The position numbers and the translations under genes are program-made. A stretch of DNA of 64,000 nt, from NCBI GenBank assembly GCA_034044135.1, contig CP139021.1, positions 6,858,001 to 6,922,000 on the forward strand, given 5' to 3'. The first letter of the stretch is position 1. Each line of letters starts with the position of its first letter. The notes under the pieces are model-generated. The model saw only the letters and a program-made list of their open reading frames with translations, searched no databases and had not been told where the DNA came from. This DNA is from Flammeovirgaceae bacterium SG7u.111 (GTDB taxonomy: Bacteria; Bacteroidota; Bacteroidia; Cytophagales; Flammeovirgaceae). This document shows, piece after piece, positions 18,728 to 27,592 of this stretch.

Positions 18728-19875
18728 TGGCGGGAAATTTCTCAAACAAAACAGTAGGTATATTAGGCGGAGGGCAGCTCGGAAGGATGTTCATCCAATC
18801 GGCAATTGATTTTAACATAGATGTAAAAATTCTTGATCCCGACCCGTCTGCACCTTGTAAAAGCATTGCTAGCGAATTTGAATGCGGGTCGCTCAAAGAT
18901 TATGATACCGTACTCAATTTTGCCCAAGGAATAGATGTGCTTACGGTAGAAATAGAAAATGTGAATGCTGAAGCCATGCAAGTACTTGCCGATGGCGGCT
19001 TAAAAGTATTCCCGAAGCCAGCTACTATCGCCATGATCCAAGACAAGCGGCTTCAAAAGAAGTTTTACGAGGAAAATGGCATCCCAACTGCTCCTTATAT
19101 TTTACTAGAAAAAGGAGGCGATGAGCTTTTGCAATACAAGGATCGCCTTCCAGCAGTGCAAAAAGCGGGAAGAGATGGCTACGATGGAAGAGGCGTAAAA
19201 GTCATCAATTCCGAAGCCGATATAAAAGATGCTTTGCAGACACCTGGTTTGCTAGAGGAAAAAGTGAAGATTTTCAAGGAAATATCTATCATAATTGCCC
19301 GAAATGAATCGGGGGATGTGGCAGCTTATCCTCCTGTAGAGTTGGTGTACCACGAAGGCCAAAACATGGTAGATACCCTCATTGCCCCAGCCGATATTCC
19401 AGCAGCTTATGCTGAAAAGGCAAATAAGATAGCAAGAGACTTGGTGGAGAAATTGGATTACGTGGGCTTATTGGCTGTAGAAATGTTCACTACCGCAGAG
19501 GGAGATGTCTTGGTAAACGAGATTGCCCCACGCCCTCACAACAGTGGACATCAAACTATAGAATCGAACATTACTTCCCAATATGAGCAACACCTCCGCT
19601 CTATTTTGGATATGCCCCTCGGCTCTACCAAGCTTACCAGCCCTTCGGCTATGGTAAATTTATTGGGCGAGCCCCAACACACAGGCGAAGCATATTACGA
19701 TGGGTTTGATAAAGTACTTCAAGAAGAAGGTATCCATATCCATCTGTATGGCAAGAAAATCACAAAGCCGTATAGGAAAATGGGGCATGTGACGGTAACG
19801 GGAGACAGCAGAGAGGAGTTAGTTGAAAAGATAGACAAAGTGAAAAAGCATTGCCGAATTATCACTCAGCCTTAG
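18727..19875 (+). CDS. purK: N5-carboxyaminoimidazole ribonucleotide synthetase
   Basis: An ATP-grasp enzyme that carboxylates AIR on N5 with bicarbonate, working with PurE. The 382-residue protein begins TVGILGGGQLGRMFIQSA (about residues 9-26) and has PAVQKAGRDGYDGRGVKVI (about 139-157) and NEIAPRPHNSGHQTIESN (about 265-282), all PurK signatures. The ATG overlaps the purD stop by one base. purE is not next to it: the following gene is on the opposite strand, and their 3' ends overlap by 14 bp. No other pur gene except the distant purU is in the window. Confidence 0.95.
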   Translation: MAGNFSNKTVGILGGGQLGRMFIQSAIDFNIDVKILDPDPSAPCKSIASEFECGSLKDYDTVLNFAQGIDVLTVEIENVNAEAMQVLADGGLKVFPKPATIAMIQDKRLQKKFYEENGIPTAPYILLEKGGDELLQYKDRLPAVQKAGRDGYDGRGVKVINSEADIKDALQTPGLLEEKVKIFKEISIIIARNESGDVAAYPPVELVYHEGQNMVDTLIAPADIPAAYAEKANKIARDLVEKLDYVGLLAVEMFTTAEGDVLVNEIAPRPHNSGHQTIESNITSQYEQHLRSILDMPLGSTKLTSPSAMVNLLGEPQHTGEAYYDGFDKVLQEEGIHIHLYGKKITKPYRKMGHVTVTGDSREELVEKIDKVKKHCRIITQP

Positions 19876-20206
19876 CTTCTTCCTCATTGGGACTTTCTGT
19901 ACCAGATGAAGACTTCTTCTCATTTGTGAAGAGGTCTTCATTTTGTAACCTTAGCTCCTCTATCTTTTTCTTATAATACTTTACCTCGTTGAGTTTTTCC
20001 GATATAAAATCATCCGAAAGCGGCAATTCCCTATACCCCTCCTCATTTTTTTTATTCACATACTCCCCAATTTCTTTGTAAACACCCCCTATTCGTCCAT
20101 TTAGCTGGTTTATTTCCAAGTGGAGCTTTCCCGATTCTATTGCTGTATTCGTTTTTCCTTGAAGCACCTTCAGTGTTTTGCGGGCTCCTGTCCAAAAATT
20201 TCCCAT
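19862..20206 (-). CDS. Small coiled-coil protein of unknown function
   Basis: A 114-residue, highly charged protein without signal peptide or membrane segment. It is mostly helical with likely coiled coil: KLHLEINQLNGRIGGVYKEI (about 27-46) and SEKLNEVKYYKKKIEELRL (about 69-87). It ends in an acidic, disordered tail (GTESPNEEEAKAE). The pattern resembles small cytoplasmic helper proteins common in Bacteroidota and Firmicutes, but I cannot name a family. Its 3' end overlaps purK by 14 bp in a tail-to-tail arrangement. Nothing around it indicates a function. Confidence 0.7.
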   Translation of the reverse strand: MGNFWTGARKTLKVLQGKTNTAIESGKLHLEINQLNGRIGGVYKEIGEYVNKKNEEGYRELPLSDDFISEKLNEVKYYKKKIEELRLQNEDLFTNEKKSSSGTESPNEEEAKAE

Positions 20207-20769
20207 AGTTTTTCAGTTAAATATATTGATGTCCAAATTGGAACGTAATAAAAAGAAGAAAGTTAATTTGTACTATTTCAATAGAAATTTGCACATTCTA
20301 AATCAGGCGTATTTCGCATATCAAAACCCTCTCTGCAAAAGCCTTCAGTAGTTTGCTGAATTTACAATTCACTGATTTCATTTAACTTACAAAATCAGTT
20401 TCAAGTAATATTTGAGTACCATGTTTCCTTTTTTTAAAAATAACCAAACATTTTCATAATAAAATAGACCATTCATTACATTACATGAGCGGTAGGCTTC
20501 AAAAAATTTTTGATAAGCAAAAGCACTTCGGAACGAAATTTAATTGTACATATTTATCCTACACCAATTGGTTGTTTCCAATCGACCTCTATTATCAGGT
20601 TACTCCAAAGAGGTAAGCCTTTATTTACAGTTAAATAATGATAAACCTTACCAAGCATTTGTTTTTGGAAGTTAAAATGATAATAATTGTTAACGATTTC
20701 GTTTACTTGGTACACAATTAAACATCATAATCGACCAACTAGCTTCAGAATGTTAACTATTTACTTCAA
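20207..20769. other. Spacer with two mutually exclusive hairpins
   Basis: No gene was seen. On the + strand ACCTCT (20585-20590) can pair with AGAGGT (20609-20614). The overlapping GGTAAG (20612-20617) can instead pair with CTTACC (20647-20652), with an inner TTTATTT/AAATAA stem. The shared GGT makes the two stems exclusive. The rest is AT-rich with no clear promoter match. Confidence 0.35.
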
Positions 20770-21021
20770 TTGGTTATGATCTTTTTATTAAAAATTTTAT
20801 TGTTAGTATACATCTTAGTTTCAAGTGTAGCATTGCTCGTCTACATGTATAAAAGGTTTTTGCAGTATTTAACTCCTATCAAAGGATACCTTGCAAGTGC
20901 ATTGATCATCTTATCGTTATTAGCTTTCGACTTGGTTTTATTCAATTTTACATCAGATAAAATCACACAACTGGCAAGTAACGACAATATAGAAAACATC
21001 GAGATTGTCGCTCAGATATAA
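20770..21021 (+). CDS. Small two-helix membrane protein
   Basis: An 83-residue protein, the first ATG being at 20770 and MIFLL at 20776. It has two membrane segments, about residues 4-26 (FLLKILLLVYILVSSVALLV) and 40-62 (YLASALIILSLLAFDLVLF), joined by a short basic loop (MYKRFLQYLTPIKG). The C-terminal tail is acidic. No family is recognised. It is followed at once by a strong terminator, which supports a real transcribed gene despite the short length. Its 5' spacer has possible alternative hairpins. Function is unknown. Confidence 0.65.
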   Translation: MVMIFLLKILLLVYILVSSVALLVYMYKRFLQYLTPIKGYLASALIILSLLAFDLVLFNFTSDKITQLASNDNIENIEIVAQI

Positions 21022-21052
21022 AAAAAAGCTCCCTAAACGGGAGCTTTTTTTT
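21021..21052 (+). terminator. Intrinsic terminator of the small membrane gene
   Basis: AAAAAAGCTCCC pairs with GGGAGCTTTTTT around TAAAC and continues to T8. It begins at the stop codon. Confidence 0.92.
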
Positions 21053-21228
21053 ATATCGCCTACTGGCAAACTCTATGGTCGAACCTTTCTCAAGTAGAAT
21101 AATTCCTACTTAACTGAATATCTACATCTCACCCACACAAGTCAGAAACTATTGCGTAAGCGAAAGGGTTTATTAAAATATTTTCAAGAAATTTGAACCT
21201 CAAACCCTAAGTATTTAAAAACGCAAGC

Positions 21229-21732
21229 ATGCTAAAACTCACTTCATTTACCTACCCTTCCGACTATCTCAACAAACTCAGAAGCGTTTTTTACCTCATG
21301 GTGGGTGCGCCTATGGGCATTTTCTTAATCCTATTTATGGCTGCAAAAAAAGGCTCACTTGAACCTCAGCTTCCCTCTTTAAGCCCTACACTTCAAATTG
21401 CCATCCCAATAATTTGCGGGCTAGGCGTTTCATTGACTTACCTACGCTATTTCAAACAGCTTAAAAAAGTAAGGCAATCAGAAAGCCTAAAGCAAAAGTT
21501 CATCACATTCTATGGGCTCAAAGCTCAAACCTTTACTTTACTTGTAATATTTACACTTCTTAGCCTACTTGGTTATTGGCTCACCGCCCATGTGCTTTTT
21601 GCAGGCTTATACATTACCCTACTCGTGCTCTTTGCCATGAACAACCCTAGCTACCACAACGTAGTCGGCGAGCTTAAGCTAAACAAAGAACAACGGGAAG
21701 CTTTTAAAACGAACCAGCCTATTGAGGGGTAA
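21229..21732 (+). CDS. Four-helix membrane protein of unknown function
   Basis: A 167-residue protein with four predicted membrane helices: about residues 19-39 (FYLMVGAPMGIFLILFMAA), 55-72 (LQIAIPIICGLGVSLTYL), 100-118 (LLVIFTLLSLLGYWLTA) and 119-137. Basic cytoplasmic stretches (KQLKKVRQSESLKQKF) separate pairs of helices. The C-terminus (KLNKEQREAFKTNQPIEG) resembles the cytoplasmic tail of other small Bacteroidota membrane proteins, but I cannot name a family. It stands alone between terminators and the amidohydrolase operon. Function is unknown. Confidence 0.7.
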   Translation: MLKLTSFTYPSDYLNKLRSVFYLMVGAPMGIFLILFMAAKKGSLEPQLPSLSPTLQIAIPIICGLGVSLTYLRYFKQLKKVRQSESLKQKFITFYGLKAQTFTLLVIFTLLSLLGYWLTAHVLFAGLYITLLVLFAMNNPSYHNVVGELKLNKEQREAFKTNQPIEG

Positions 21733-22041
21733 ATCTTGACATATGCCCGACTCTATCCGAGTGACAGCTATCTTTCTTTTTAGAATGCTTATCAGTTTCA
21801 AGTATTCTTTTTGAACTTATTAAAGTGGGCGAAACGCCCACTGAAGAATCCTCGCTCTGCTGGATCCAAGCGATAGGTTAACCACTTTCCTTCATTTTTT
21901 TCTCTTCTCTACTCTTAATATTGTTAGCATTCATTAACTTTAGCGCTATTCACCGCCCCTAGCACATTCACCCTTCCTACCTAATTACGACTTTTCAAAA
22001 AGATTATCAATAAATTCTACAACCACAAACCAAATTAGTTT
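21733..22041. other. Spacer with one strong hairpin
   Basis: AGTGGGCG (21824-21831) and CGCCCACT (21835-21842) form a perfect 8-bp stem with a 3-nt loop and no T run after it. It may stop transcripts of the upstream membrane gene or be a protein-binding site. No consensus promoter was found before the amidohydrolase operon. Confidence 0.5.
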
Positions 22042-23751
22042 ATGGATTTTCAATACCATTATTTGAACCAAAAAAGGAAAGCGCTTATGCTGTTCCTGCT
22101 CCTTTTTGCCTCTTGCGTGGCAATTGGTCAGGATAGAGATGATGATATCCCAGCTGTGAGCGATACCTATGCATTTACGAATGCAAACATTGTCACCGCC
22201 CCAGGACAACTCATAGAAAAAGGGACGATCATCATCAAAAAAGGAGTGATCACCGCTGTGGGCAGCGGTATTTCTGTGCCAGCAGGCGCCAAGGAGATAG
22301 CAGCTGACTCTATGTTTATCTATGCAGGTTTTATTGATGGGTTTTCCCATACGGGCATTCCTACTCCAAAGGACAAACCAAGCAGACCTGACGACTTGCT
22401 TCCAGCCTCTCCACCCGACGACTATGCGGGTATCCAACCGTGGCGCACTGCGGAAAGCTTCCTCGCCCCTAAAGACGGCAGCGTAGAAAGTTTACGTGAG
22501 GCAGGTTTTGCCATTGCCCACGTTGCCCCTCAAGGGAAGATGCTTCCAGGACAAGGAGCAATTATTTTGCTGAAAGGTGCATCACCAAGCGAGATGGTCT
22601 TGAAACCAAGCACTTCACTTTTCGCACAGTTTGTCGGAGCAAGCGGAGCATTTCCTTCTACCCCCATTGGTGTGATGACCAAATTCAGAGGTCTTTACAA
22701 AAATGCGGAGCTGACGTATAGCAACGAAAAACTCTATGCGCAAAATGCCGTTGGCTTGACTCGCCCAGTCTATGACAAATCGCTCAGCGCATTTTACCCA
22801 GTAATAGACAAGAAAACTCCTGTTTTTTTCAGAGCAGAAGAGTTATTGGAAGCGCACCGTGCCATGATTTTGCAAAAAGACTTGGGCTTTACGCTCGTAC
22901 TCACTGGTTTGAAACAAGGTTGGGAACTTGCTCCTAAGCTCAAAGCAACTAATACTAAAGTGTTACTTTCTTTGAACTTACCTGAGAAAAAAGAGGAAAA
23001 GGAAGAAAAAGCAGATTCTACAGAAGTAGAAAAAGAATTGACAGTATTTGAAAAAGAATACGAAGCGCTTAAAAAGCGTAAGGAAGAAGCGCAGAAGATG
23101 TATTACGCCCAAGCTGCTACTATGCAAAAAGCAGGTGTAGATTTCGCTTTTTCCCTACTGGATACCAAACCAAAAGATGTGCACAAAAATATCCGCCTAA
23201 TGGTGGAAAATGGTTTGTCGGAAGCGGACGCATTGGCCGCGCTAACAACCAAGCCTGCTAGTATACTCGGCATTTCCAGCTACACGGGCACACTCCAAAA
23301 AGGAAAAATGGGCAATCTGTTTGTAAGCACCAAATCGTATTTTGAGGAGGAAAGCAATATCAAATATGTAATGATAGACGGAGAGCTTTTCGAGTTTGAA
23401 GTGAAAGAAAAAGAAGACAAAGAAGCTCCAGCCGAAGGCATAAAAGCTGCTGGCACTTGGAAATATGAAGTAGAAAGCCCCGAAGGAGTGTACGACGGAA
23501 AGATGATTATAGAAGGAGACAATGACGATTTGTCGGCAAAAATGAGTGTGAACACACCAGAGGGAATCATGAATGTGAGCCCGAAAAATGTGGAGTTGAG
23601 CGGAAACACACTTAGCTTCGAGTTCGATTTCCCAAGTCAAGATGGAATGCTTGCAGTCTATGTCTCGGTAAAAATCGATGGAGATAGCTTTGAAGGTACT
23701 GCCTCTGTGGAAGGTGAGGCATTGCCAATTACAGGAACGAGAGTTCCCTAA
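22042..23751 (+). CDS. Amidohydrolase-like exported protein, metal ligands lost (trio member 1)
   Basis: A 569-residue protein with a signal peptide (hydrophobic ALMLFLLLFASCVAIGQ, about residues 14-30). It has the composite amidohydrolase fold: an N-terminal beta part (FTNANIVTAPGQLIEKGTI), a barrel, and the closing GTLQKGKMGNLFVS part. The family's HxH after strand 1 reads GFIDGFSHTG here, and the two later metal histidines are replaced (FFRAEELLE and LTGLKQGW), so it is probably not catalytic. A charged coiled insert (EKKEEKEEKADSTEVEKEL, about 314-332) and a C-terminal beta domain of about 110 residues (about 460-569) are extra. It is the first gene of three co-directional paralogs, 52 bp before the second. 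Confidence 0.88.
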   Translation: MDFQYHYLNQKRKALMLFLLLFASCVAIGQDRDDDIPAVSDTYAFTNANIVTAPGQLIEKGTIIIKKGVITAVGSGISVPAGAKEIAADSMFIYAGFIDGFSHTGIPTPKDKPSRPDDLLPASPPDDYAGIQPWRTAESFLAPKDGSVESLREAGFAIAHVAPQGKMLPGQGAIILLKGASPSEMVLKPSTSLFAQFVGASGAFPSTPIGVMTKFRGLYKNAELTYSNEKLYAQNAVGLTRPVYDKSLSAFYPVIDKKTPVFFRAEELLEAHRAMILQKDLGFTLVLTGLKQGWELAPKLKATNTKVLLSLNLPEKKEEKEEKADSTEVEKELTVFEKEYEALKKRKEEAQKMYYAQAATMQKAGVDFAFSLLDTKPKDVHKNIRLMVENGLSEADALAALTTKPASILGISSYTGTLQKGKMGNLFVSTKSYFEEESNIKYVMIDGELFEFEVKEKEDKEAPAEGIKAAGTWKYEVESPEGVYDGKMIIEGDNDDLSAKMSVNTPEGIMNVSPKNVELSGNTLSFEFDFPSQDGMLAVYVSVKIDGDSFEGTASVEGEALPITGTRVP

Positions 23752-23803
23752 TCACTTTTCCATTTATTTTAACCCTTCTTTTCAAACCAAAGAAAATCTC
23801 ACA

Positions 23804-25177
23804 ATGAAAAAATATAGTTTACTAATAGTAAGCCTTTTCTTATCTCTTGCTGCTTTTGCTCAAGTGAAAAAGGGAAGCGTACTGATTAAAAACGGAACGG
23901 TGATCACCATCACCAATGGCATACTGGAAAACACAGATGTGCTGATAGAGGACGGCATTATCTCTAAAATTGGCAAAGACCTCAAAGCCAAAAAAGAAAT
24001 GAAGACCATAGACGCCACGGGACAATTTGTGATGCCTGGCATTATCGATGCACATTCGCACATCGCACTCACCACAGTGAACGAGTGGACAAGTCCCGTA
24101 ACTGCTGATGTTTGGGTAGGCGATGCACTCGACCCCTTGGACATCAATATTTACCAAGCCCTTGCTGGTGGGGTAACTATTTCTCATGCCATGCACGGCT
24201 CTGCCAATGTGATTGGTGGGCAAAACGAGACCATAAAGCACCGCTGGGGCGTAACCGACCCTGAGCTTATCCGCATGGAAGGTGCTCCTCGTACCATCAA
24301 ATGTGCTTTGGGAGAAAACCCGACCCGTGTACACGGCAGAGGATTTAGAGTTCGCCCAGGTAGCAGAATGGGTGTTGAGGAAGTTTTTAGGGAATCGTTT
24401 TCTTTGGCACTAGAATACCAAGAAGCTTGGAAAAAATACGAAGCGGACAAAGCTAGTGGAGTTCGTTCATTGGCTCCTGAATACAACTACAGGCTGCAAA
24501 CATTAGTAGATGTGATAGAAGGCGAAGTAATGATCCATTGCCATTCATACAGAGCTGATGAGATCTTGATGCTCATGAACGTGTGTAAGGATTTTGGTAT
24601 CGACAAGATTTGTTTCCAGCACGTAAACGAAGGCTTTAAAGTAGCTCCCGAGCTTGCCGAATTTGGCGCGATGGCCTCGGTTTTTGCCGACTGGTGGGCG
24701 TACAAATTTGAAGTATATTACTCAACAGCTTTCAACGCTGCTATTCTTTCTAAAAACGGGGTAATCACTTCTATCAATTCTGATTCAGGAGAGCTTATCC
24801 GCCACCTTTACCACGAGGCGGGCAAAACCCAACGCTATGGTGGCCTTACCGATGAAGAAGCGTTAAAGCTGATCACCATCAATCCTGCTATTCAGCTGGG
24901 AATTGACAAAAAAGTTGGTTCGCTAGAAGAAGGCAAGCAAGGCGATGTGGTAATTTTCAATGCTCACCCGCTTTCAGTATATGCCATTCCCCAAAAAACA
25001 TTGGTAGATGGAGTAGTGTATTTCGACATCGAAAACGATGCTGATGATATGCGAATTTTTGCCGATCCAGAGCAAGTGGTAGAAGAACCTGTTTTTGCTA
25101 ATGACCACGACCATGACAGCTGCATGGAAGGTGCTGAACAGGCATTCCAATTCTTGTTTATGGGAAAATCGAAGTAA
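23804..25177 (+). CDS. Exported amidohydrolase, active member (trio member 2)
   Basis: A metal-dependent hydrolase of the imidazolonepropionase/dihydroorotase-like superfamily, acting outside the cytoplasm. The 457-residue protein starts at the ATG at 23804 with a signal peptide (LLIVSLFLSLAAFAQ). The metal site looks complete: GIIDAHSHIAL (His 84 and 86), VMIHCHSYRADE, CFQHVNEGF and INSDSGE. The barrel closes with GSLEEGKQGDVVIF. The substrate is unknown; relatives include exported dipeptidase-like and cyclic amide hydrolases. An in-frame start at 23678 would overlap the preceding gene and lacks the signal peptide, so it is rejected. The next gene begins 31 bp after the stop. Confidence 0.92.
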   Translation: MKKYSLLIVSLFLSLAAFAQVKKGSVLIKNGTVITITNGILENTDVLIEDGIISKIGKDLKAKKEMKTIDATGQFVMPGIIDAHSHIALTTVNEWTSPVTADVWVGDALDPLDINIYQALAGGVTISHAMHGSANVIGGQNETIKHRWGVTDPELIRMEGAPRTIKCALGENPTRVHGRGFRVRPGSRMGVEEVFRESFSLALEYQEAWKKYEADKASGVRSLAPEYNYRLQTLVDVIEGEVMIHCHSYRADEILMLMNVCKDFGIDKICFQHVNEGFKVAPELAEFGAMASVFADWWAYKFEVYYSTAFNAAILSKNGVITSINSDSGELIRHLYHEAGKTQRYGGLTDEEALKLITINPAIQLGIDKKVGSLEEGKQGDVVIFNAHPLSVYAIPQKTLVDGVVYFDIENDADDMRIFADPEQVVEEPVFANDHDHDSCMEGAEQAFQFLFMGKSK

Positions 25178-25208
25178 GAGCTTATCCAAAAATTTAAACT
25201 CGAACAAA

Positions 25209-26495
25209 ATGAAATTTCAAAAAATATATACCTTGGTTTTGCTGCTAGGATTGGCTTTGAATGCCTTTGCACAAAACCCTAAGGCGGAAAGTGGCCTATT
25301 TGCCCTTACCAACGCCACCATTGAAACAGTTACAAATGGTACGATTGAAAACGGAACGCTGATCATCCAAGACGGGCTAATTGCCGAACTCGGAACAGAT
25401 ATAAGTATTCCTGAAGGGGCCAAAACAATTGATTGCACTGGGCTAACACTCTACCCCGGCATGATCGATGGCGGTACTAGGCTCGGACTTTCTGAAATAG
25501 GTTCCGTACCCGAAACCAACGATTATTCGGACGTAGGTGGAATCAACCCACAACTGAAAGCGCTAACAGCGGTAAACCCAAATTCGGTTGCCATTCCCGT
25601 AACCCGTACCAATGGAGTGACTACAGTACTTACCATGCCTTCAGGAGGACTTTTCCCTGGCACATCAGCCCTCATCAACCTGCACGGGTACACTCCCAAA
25701 CAGATGTATGCAGACTTTGAAGGCATCAAACTCCAATTTCCAAGAGCTGGGAAAAGAGGACGCCGGGATAGAAGAACACCAGAAGAGGTTGAAAAAGAAT
25801 ACAAAAAATCAATAAAGGAACTGGACGATTTCTGGACAAAAGCAGTAGATTATGCCAAAATCGATTCGGCAACTGGCAAAGCCAGATACATCCCCGAGCT
25901 CATTGCCCTATTGCCCGTAGTACGTAAAGAAGCACCGCTAATGGTAGAGGTGAATGCTGCAAAAGATATCATGAAAGCCATCAAATGGGTAGAAGATAAA
26001 GGAATCAACGTGATCTTCACAGGAGTGGACGAAGGCTGGCGAGTAGCAGATTCTTTGGCAGCAGCCAAAATCCCTGTTATCACTGGACCAGTTCTTACCA
26101 ACCCAAGCCGCTCTTCTGATCGATACGACCGCCCGTATGCCAATGCAGGCTTAATGCTGAAAGCGGGTGTAAAAGTGGCTATCCGTACAGCTGATACTGA
26201 AAATGTAAGAAACTTGCCATTCAACGCAGGGTTTGCTGCGGCTTATGGAATGGGCAAAGAGGAGGCGCTAAAGGCTGTAACCATTGTTCCTGCTGAAATA
26301 TTTGGCGTAGCCGATAAACTAGGTTCTTTGGAAAAGGGAAAAGTAGCTAACCTCTTCGCAGCAGACGGCGATCCTTTTGAGACCAAAACCCAAGTAAAAT
26401 ACTTATTCATAGGAGGTTGGAAAATCCCACTAGTAAATCGCCACACCCAGCTCTACGATGAATTTTTGGAGCGTGATCCGGGGGTGAAGAAATAG
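25209..26495 (+). CDS. Amidohydrolase-like exported protein, metal ligands lost (trio member 3)
   Basis: A 428-residue protein with a signal peptide (YTLVLLLGLALNAFAQ, about 6-21). It has the same fold and order as member 2 (FALTNATIETVTNGTI, GMIDGGTRLGL, GSLEKGKVANLFAAD). The HxH motif is GGTRL here. The position of the third histidine reads VEVNAAKDI and that of the fourth FTGVDEGW, while the terminal Asp appears kept (RTADTEN). It should therefore be catalytically dead or much altered. A basic loop (GKRGRRDRRTPEEVEKEY, about 178-195) is unusual. The ATG at 25209 is preferred because the signal peptide starts there. The operon ends in a strong terminator. Confidence 0.88.
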   Translation: MKFQKIYTLVLLLGLALNAFAQNPKAESGLFALTNATIETVTNGTIENGTLIIQDGLIAELGTDISIPEGAKTIDCTGLTLYPGMIDGGTRLGLSEIGSVPETNDYSDVGGINPQLKALTAVNPNSVAIPVTRTNGVTTVLTMPSGGLFPGTSALINLHGYTPKQMYADFEGIKLQFPRAGKRGRRDRRTPEEVEKEYKKSIKELDDFWTKAVDYAKIDSATGKARYIPELIALLPVVRKEAPLMVEVNAAKDIMKAIKWVEDKGINVIFTGVDEGWRVADSLAAAKIPVITGPVLTNPSRSSDRYDRPYANAGLMLKAGVKVAIRTADTENVRNLPFNAGFAAAYGMGKEEALKAVTIVPAEIFGVADKLGSLEKGKVANLFAADGDPFETKTQVKYLFIGGWKIPLVNRHTQLYDEFLERDPGVKK

Positions 26496-26518
26496 TAGTT
26501 TTTTTAGGAAATTATTAG

Positions 26519-26547
26519 AGCTCGCCAAGATCTGGCGAGCTTTTTTT
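26519..26547 (+). terminator. Intrinsic terminator of the amidohydrolase operon
   Basis: AGCTCGCCA and TGGCGAGCT form a perfect 9-bp stem with a 5-nt loop, followed by T7. Confidence 0.93.
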
Positions 26548-26592
26548 ATGCCTATACCCACCTGCGTTACATATCAACAATCTGCAATAGTA

Positions 26593-26614
26593 AATAGATA
26601 ATTTGCTATCTATT
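26593..26614. promoter_or_regulatory. 22-bp palindrome upstream of the PAS-LuxR pair
   Basis: AATAGATA (26593-26600) and TATCTATT (26607-26614) are perfect inverted copies spaced by 6 nt. An overlapping pair GTAAATAG / CTATTTAC extends the symmetry. It lies about 160 bp before the first regulator. Operator function is inferred from symmetry only. Confidence 0.5.
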
Positions 26615-26775
26615 ATACTATTTACAGTGTTAATTTTATAATTTTACACTCTGTCCACGCTCACAGGGCATAACTAATATCTCCTACTAGGCAATAGAAC
26701 TCTATTGTCCCCACTAACCATGCTCAAAAACGAGCAAGTACTAACTTCCAAATACATTACAAGACGACAACCTAC

Positions 26776-27516
26776 ATGGGAAACATCGGAATATTTAGGG
26801 AGTTCCAAAAGCTTTGTGAGCACGATAGAGCTCCCAACTTCGACCTTATCACAGAATTAGTACAGAAAGGTATTTTCCTTACTGAAAATCAATTCTATTA
26901 TTTTGTTGATTACAAATACCTGAAAATCATTTCCGTATCAAAGAGTATCGAAAAAGTACTAGGCATCAGTCCAGAAGAATTTTCGATTAAAAGCCATATG
27001 GACTCCATTCATCCAGATGACATAAAACTTGTACATACTATTGCCAAAAGGGCACATGATTGGTTTCTTTCACATACGATGGTTTCTTTGGAAACCGTGT
27101 TCATATTTGAATATAGAATAAAGCACGCTTCAGGACAGTACATTAAGGTCAATAGGAAAACTATTGTTTTTGATATGGGATTGAAAAACACATTATTGAT
27201 GACTGTGGGAATTATGACAGATATTGATGGGATTAAGAAAGACAACCTCGTGAGGTATGATGTGAGCGGATCTGATACAAAGGGGTTTAATGTTCCTGAA
27301 GTAGACAAAATTCATCGAATAGAAGTAGCTATCAGCGACAGAGAGCTGGAAGTACTTCTGTTAATGACACAAGGCCTCAGCAGCAAGGAAATATCGGAGA
27401 AACTATCAATCTCAAAAGTGACGGTGGACGACCATAGGAGAAACATGCTCAAGAAAACTGGTATGAAAAATAGCGTAGAGCTGATCGTTTTTGGCGTACG
27501 GAATAATTTGATATGA
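26776..27516 (+). CDS. PAS domain LuxR-type regulator (copy 1)
   Basis: A 246-residue cytoplasmic regulator. A PAS fold occupies about residues 40-150 (FVDYKYLKIISVSKSIEKVL, then GISPEEF and DSIHPDDIKLVHTI). The C-terminal LuxR/GerE helix-turn-helix is at about 183-246: SDRELEVLLLMTQGLSSKEI, SISKVTVDDHRRNMLKKTG. No receiver domain is present, so input is probably direct ligand or redox sensing by the PAS. It is followed 77 bp later by a paralog of almost the same length. A palindrome at 26593-26614 could be its operator. Targets are unknown. Confidence 0.9.
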   Translation: MGNIGIFREFQKLCEHDRAPNFDLITELVQKGIFLTENQFYYFVDYKYLKIISVSKSIEKVLGISPEEFSIKSHMDSIHPDDIKLVHTIAKRAHDWFLSHTMVSLETVFIFEYRIKHASGQYIKVNRKTIVFDMGLKNTLLMTVGIMTDIDGIKKDNLVRYDVSGSDTKGFNVPEVDKIHRIEVAISDRELEVLLLMTQGLSSKEISEKLSISKVTVDDHRRNMLKKTGMKNSVELIVFGVRNNLI

Positions 27517-27592
27517 CTTAATAAATAATAGTTTTACACACAACCTACTTCTAATTTTCTCTTAGTTCAGGATTAACTTAACTACCAACAAG

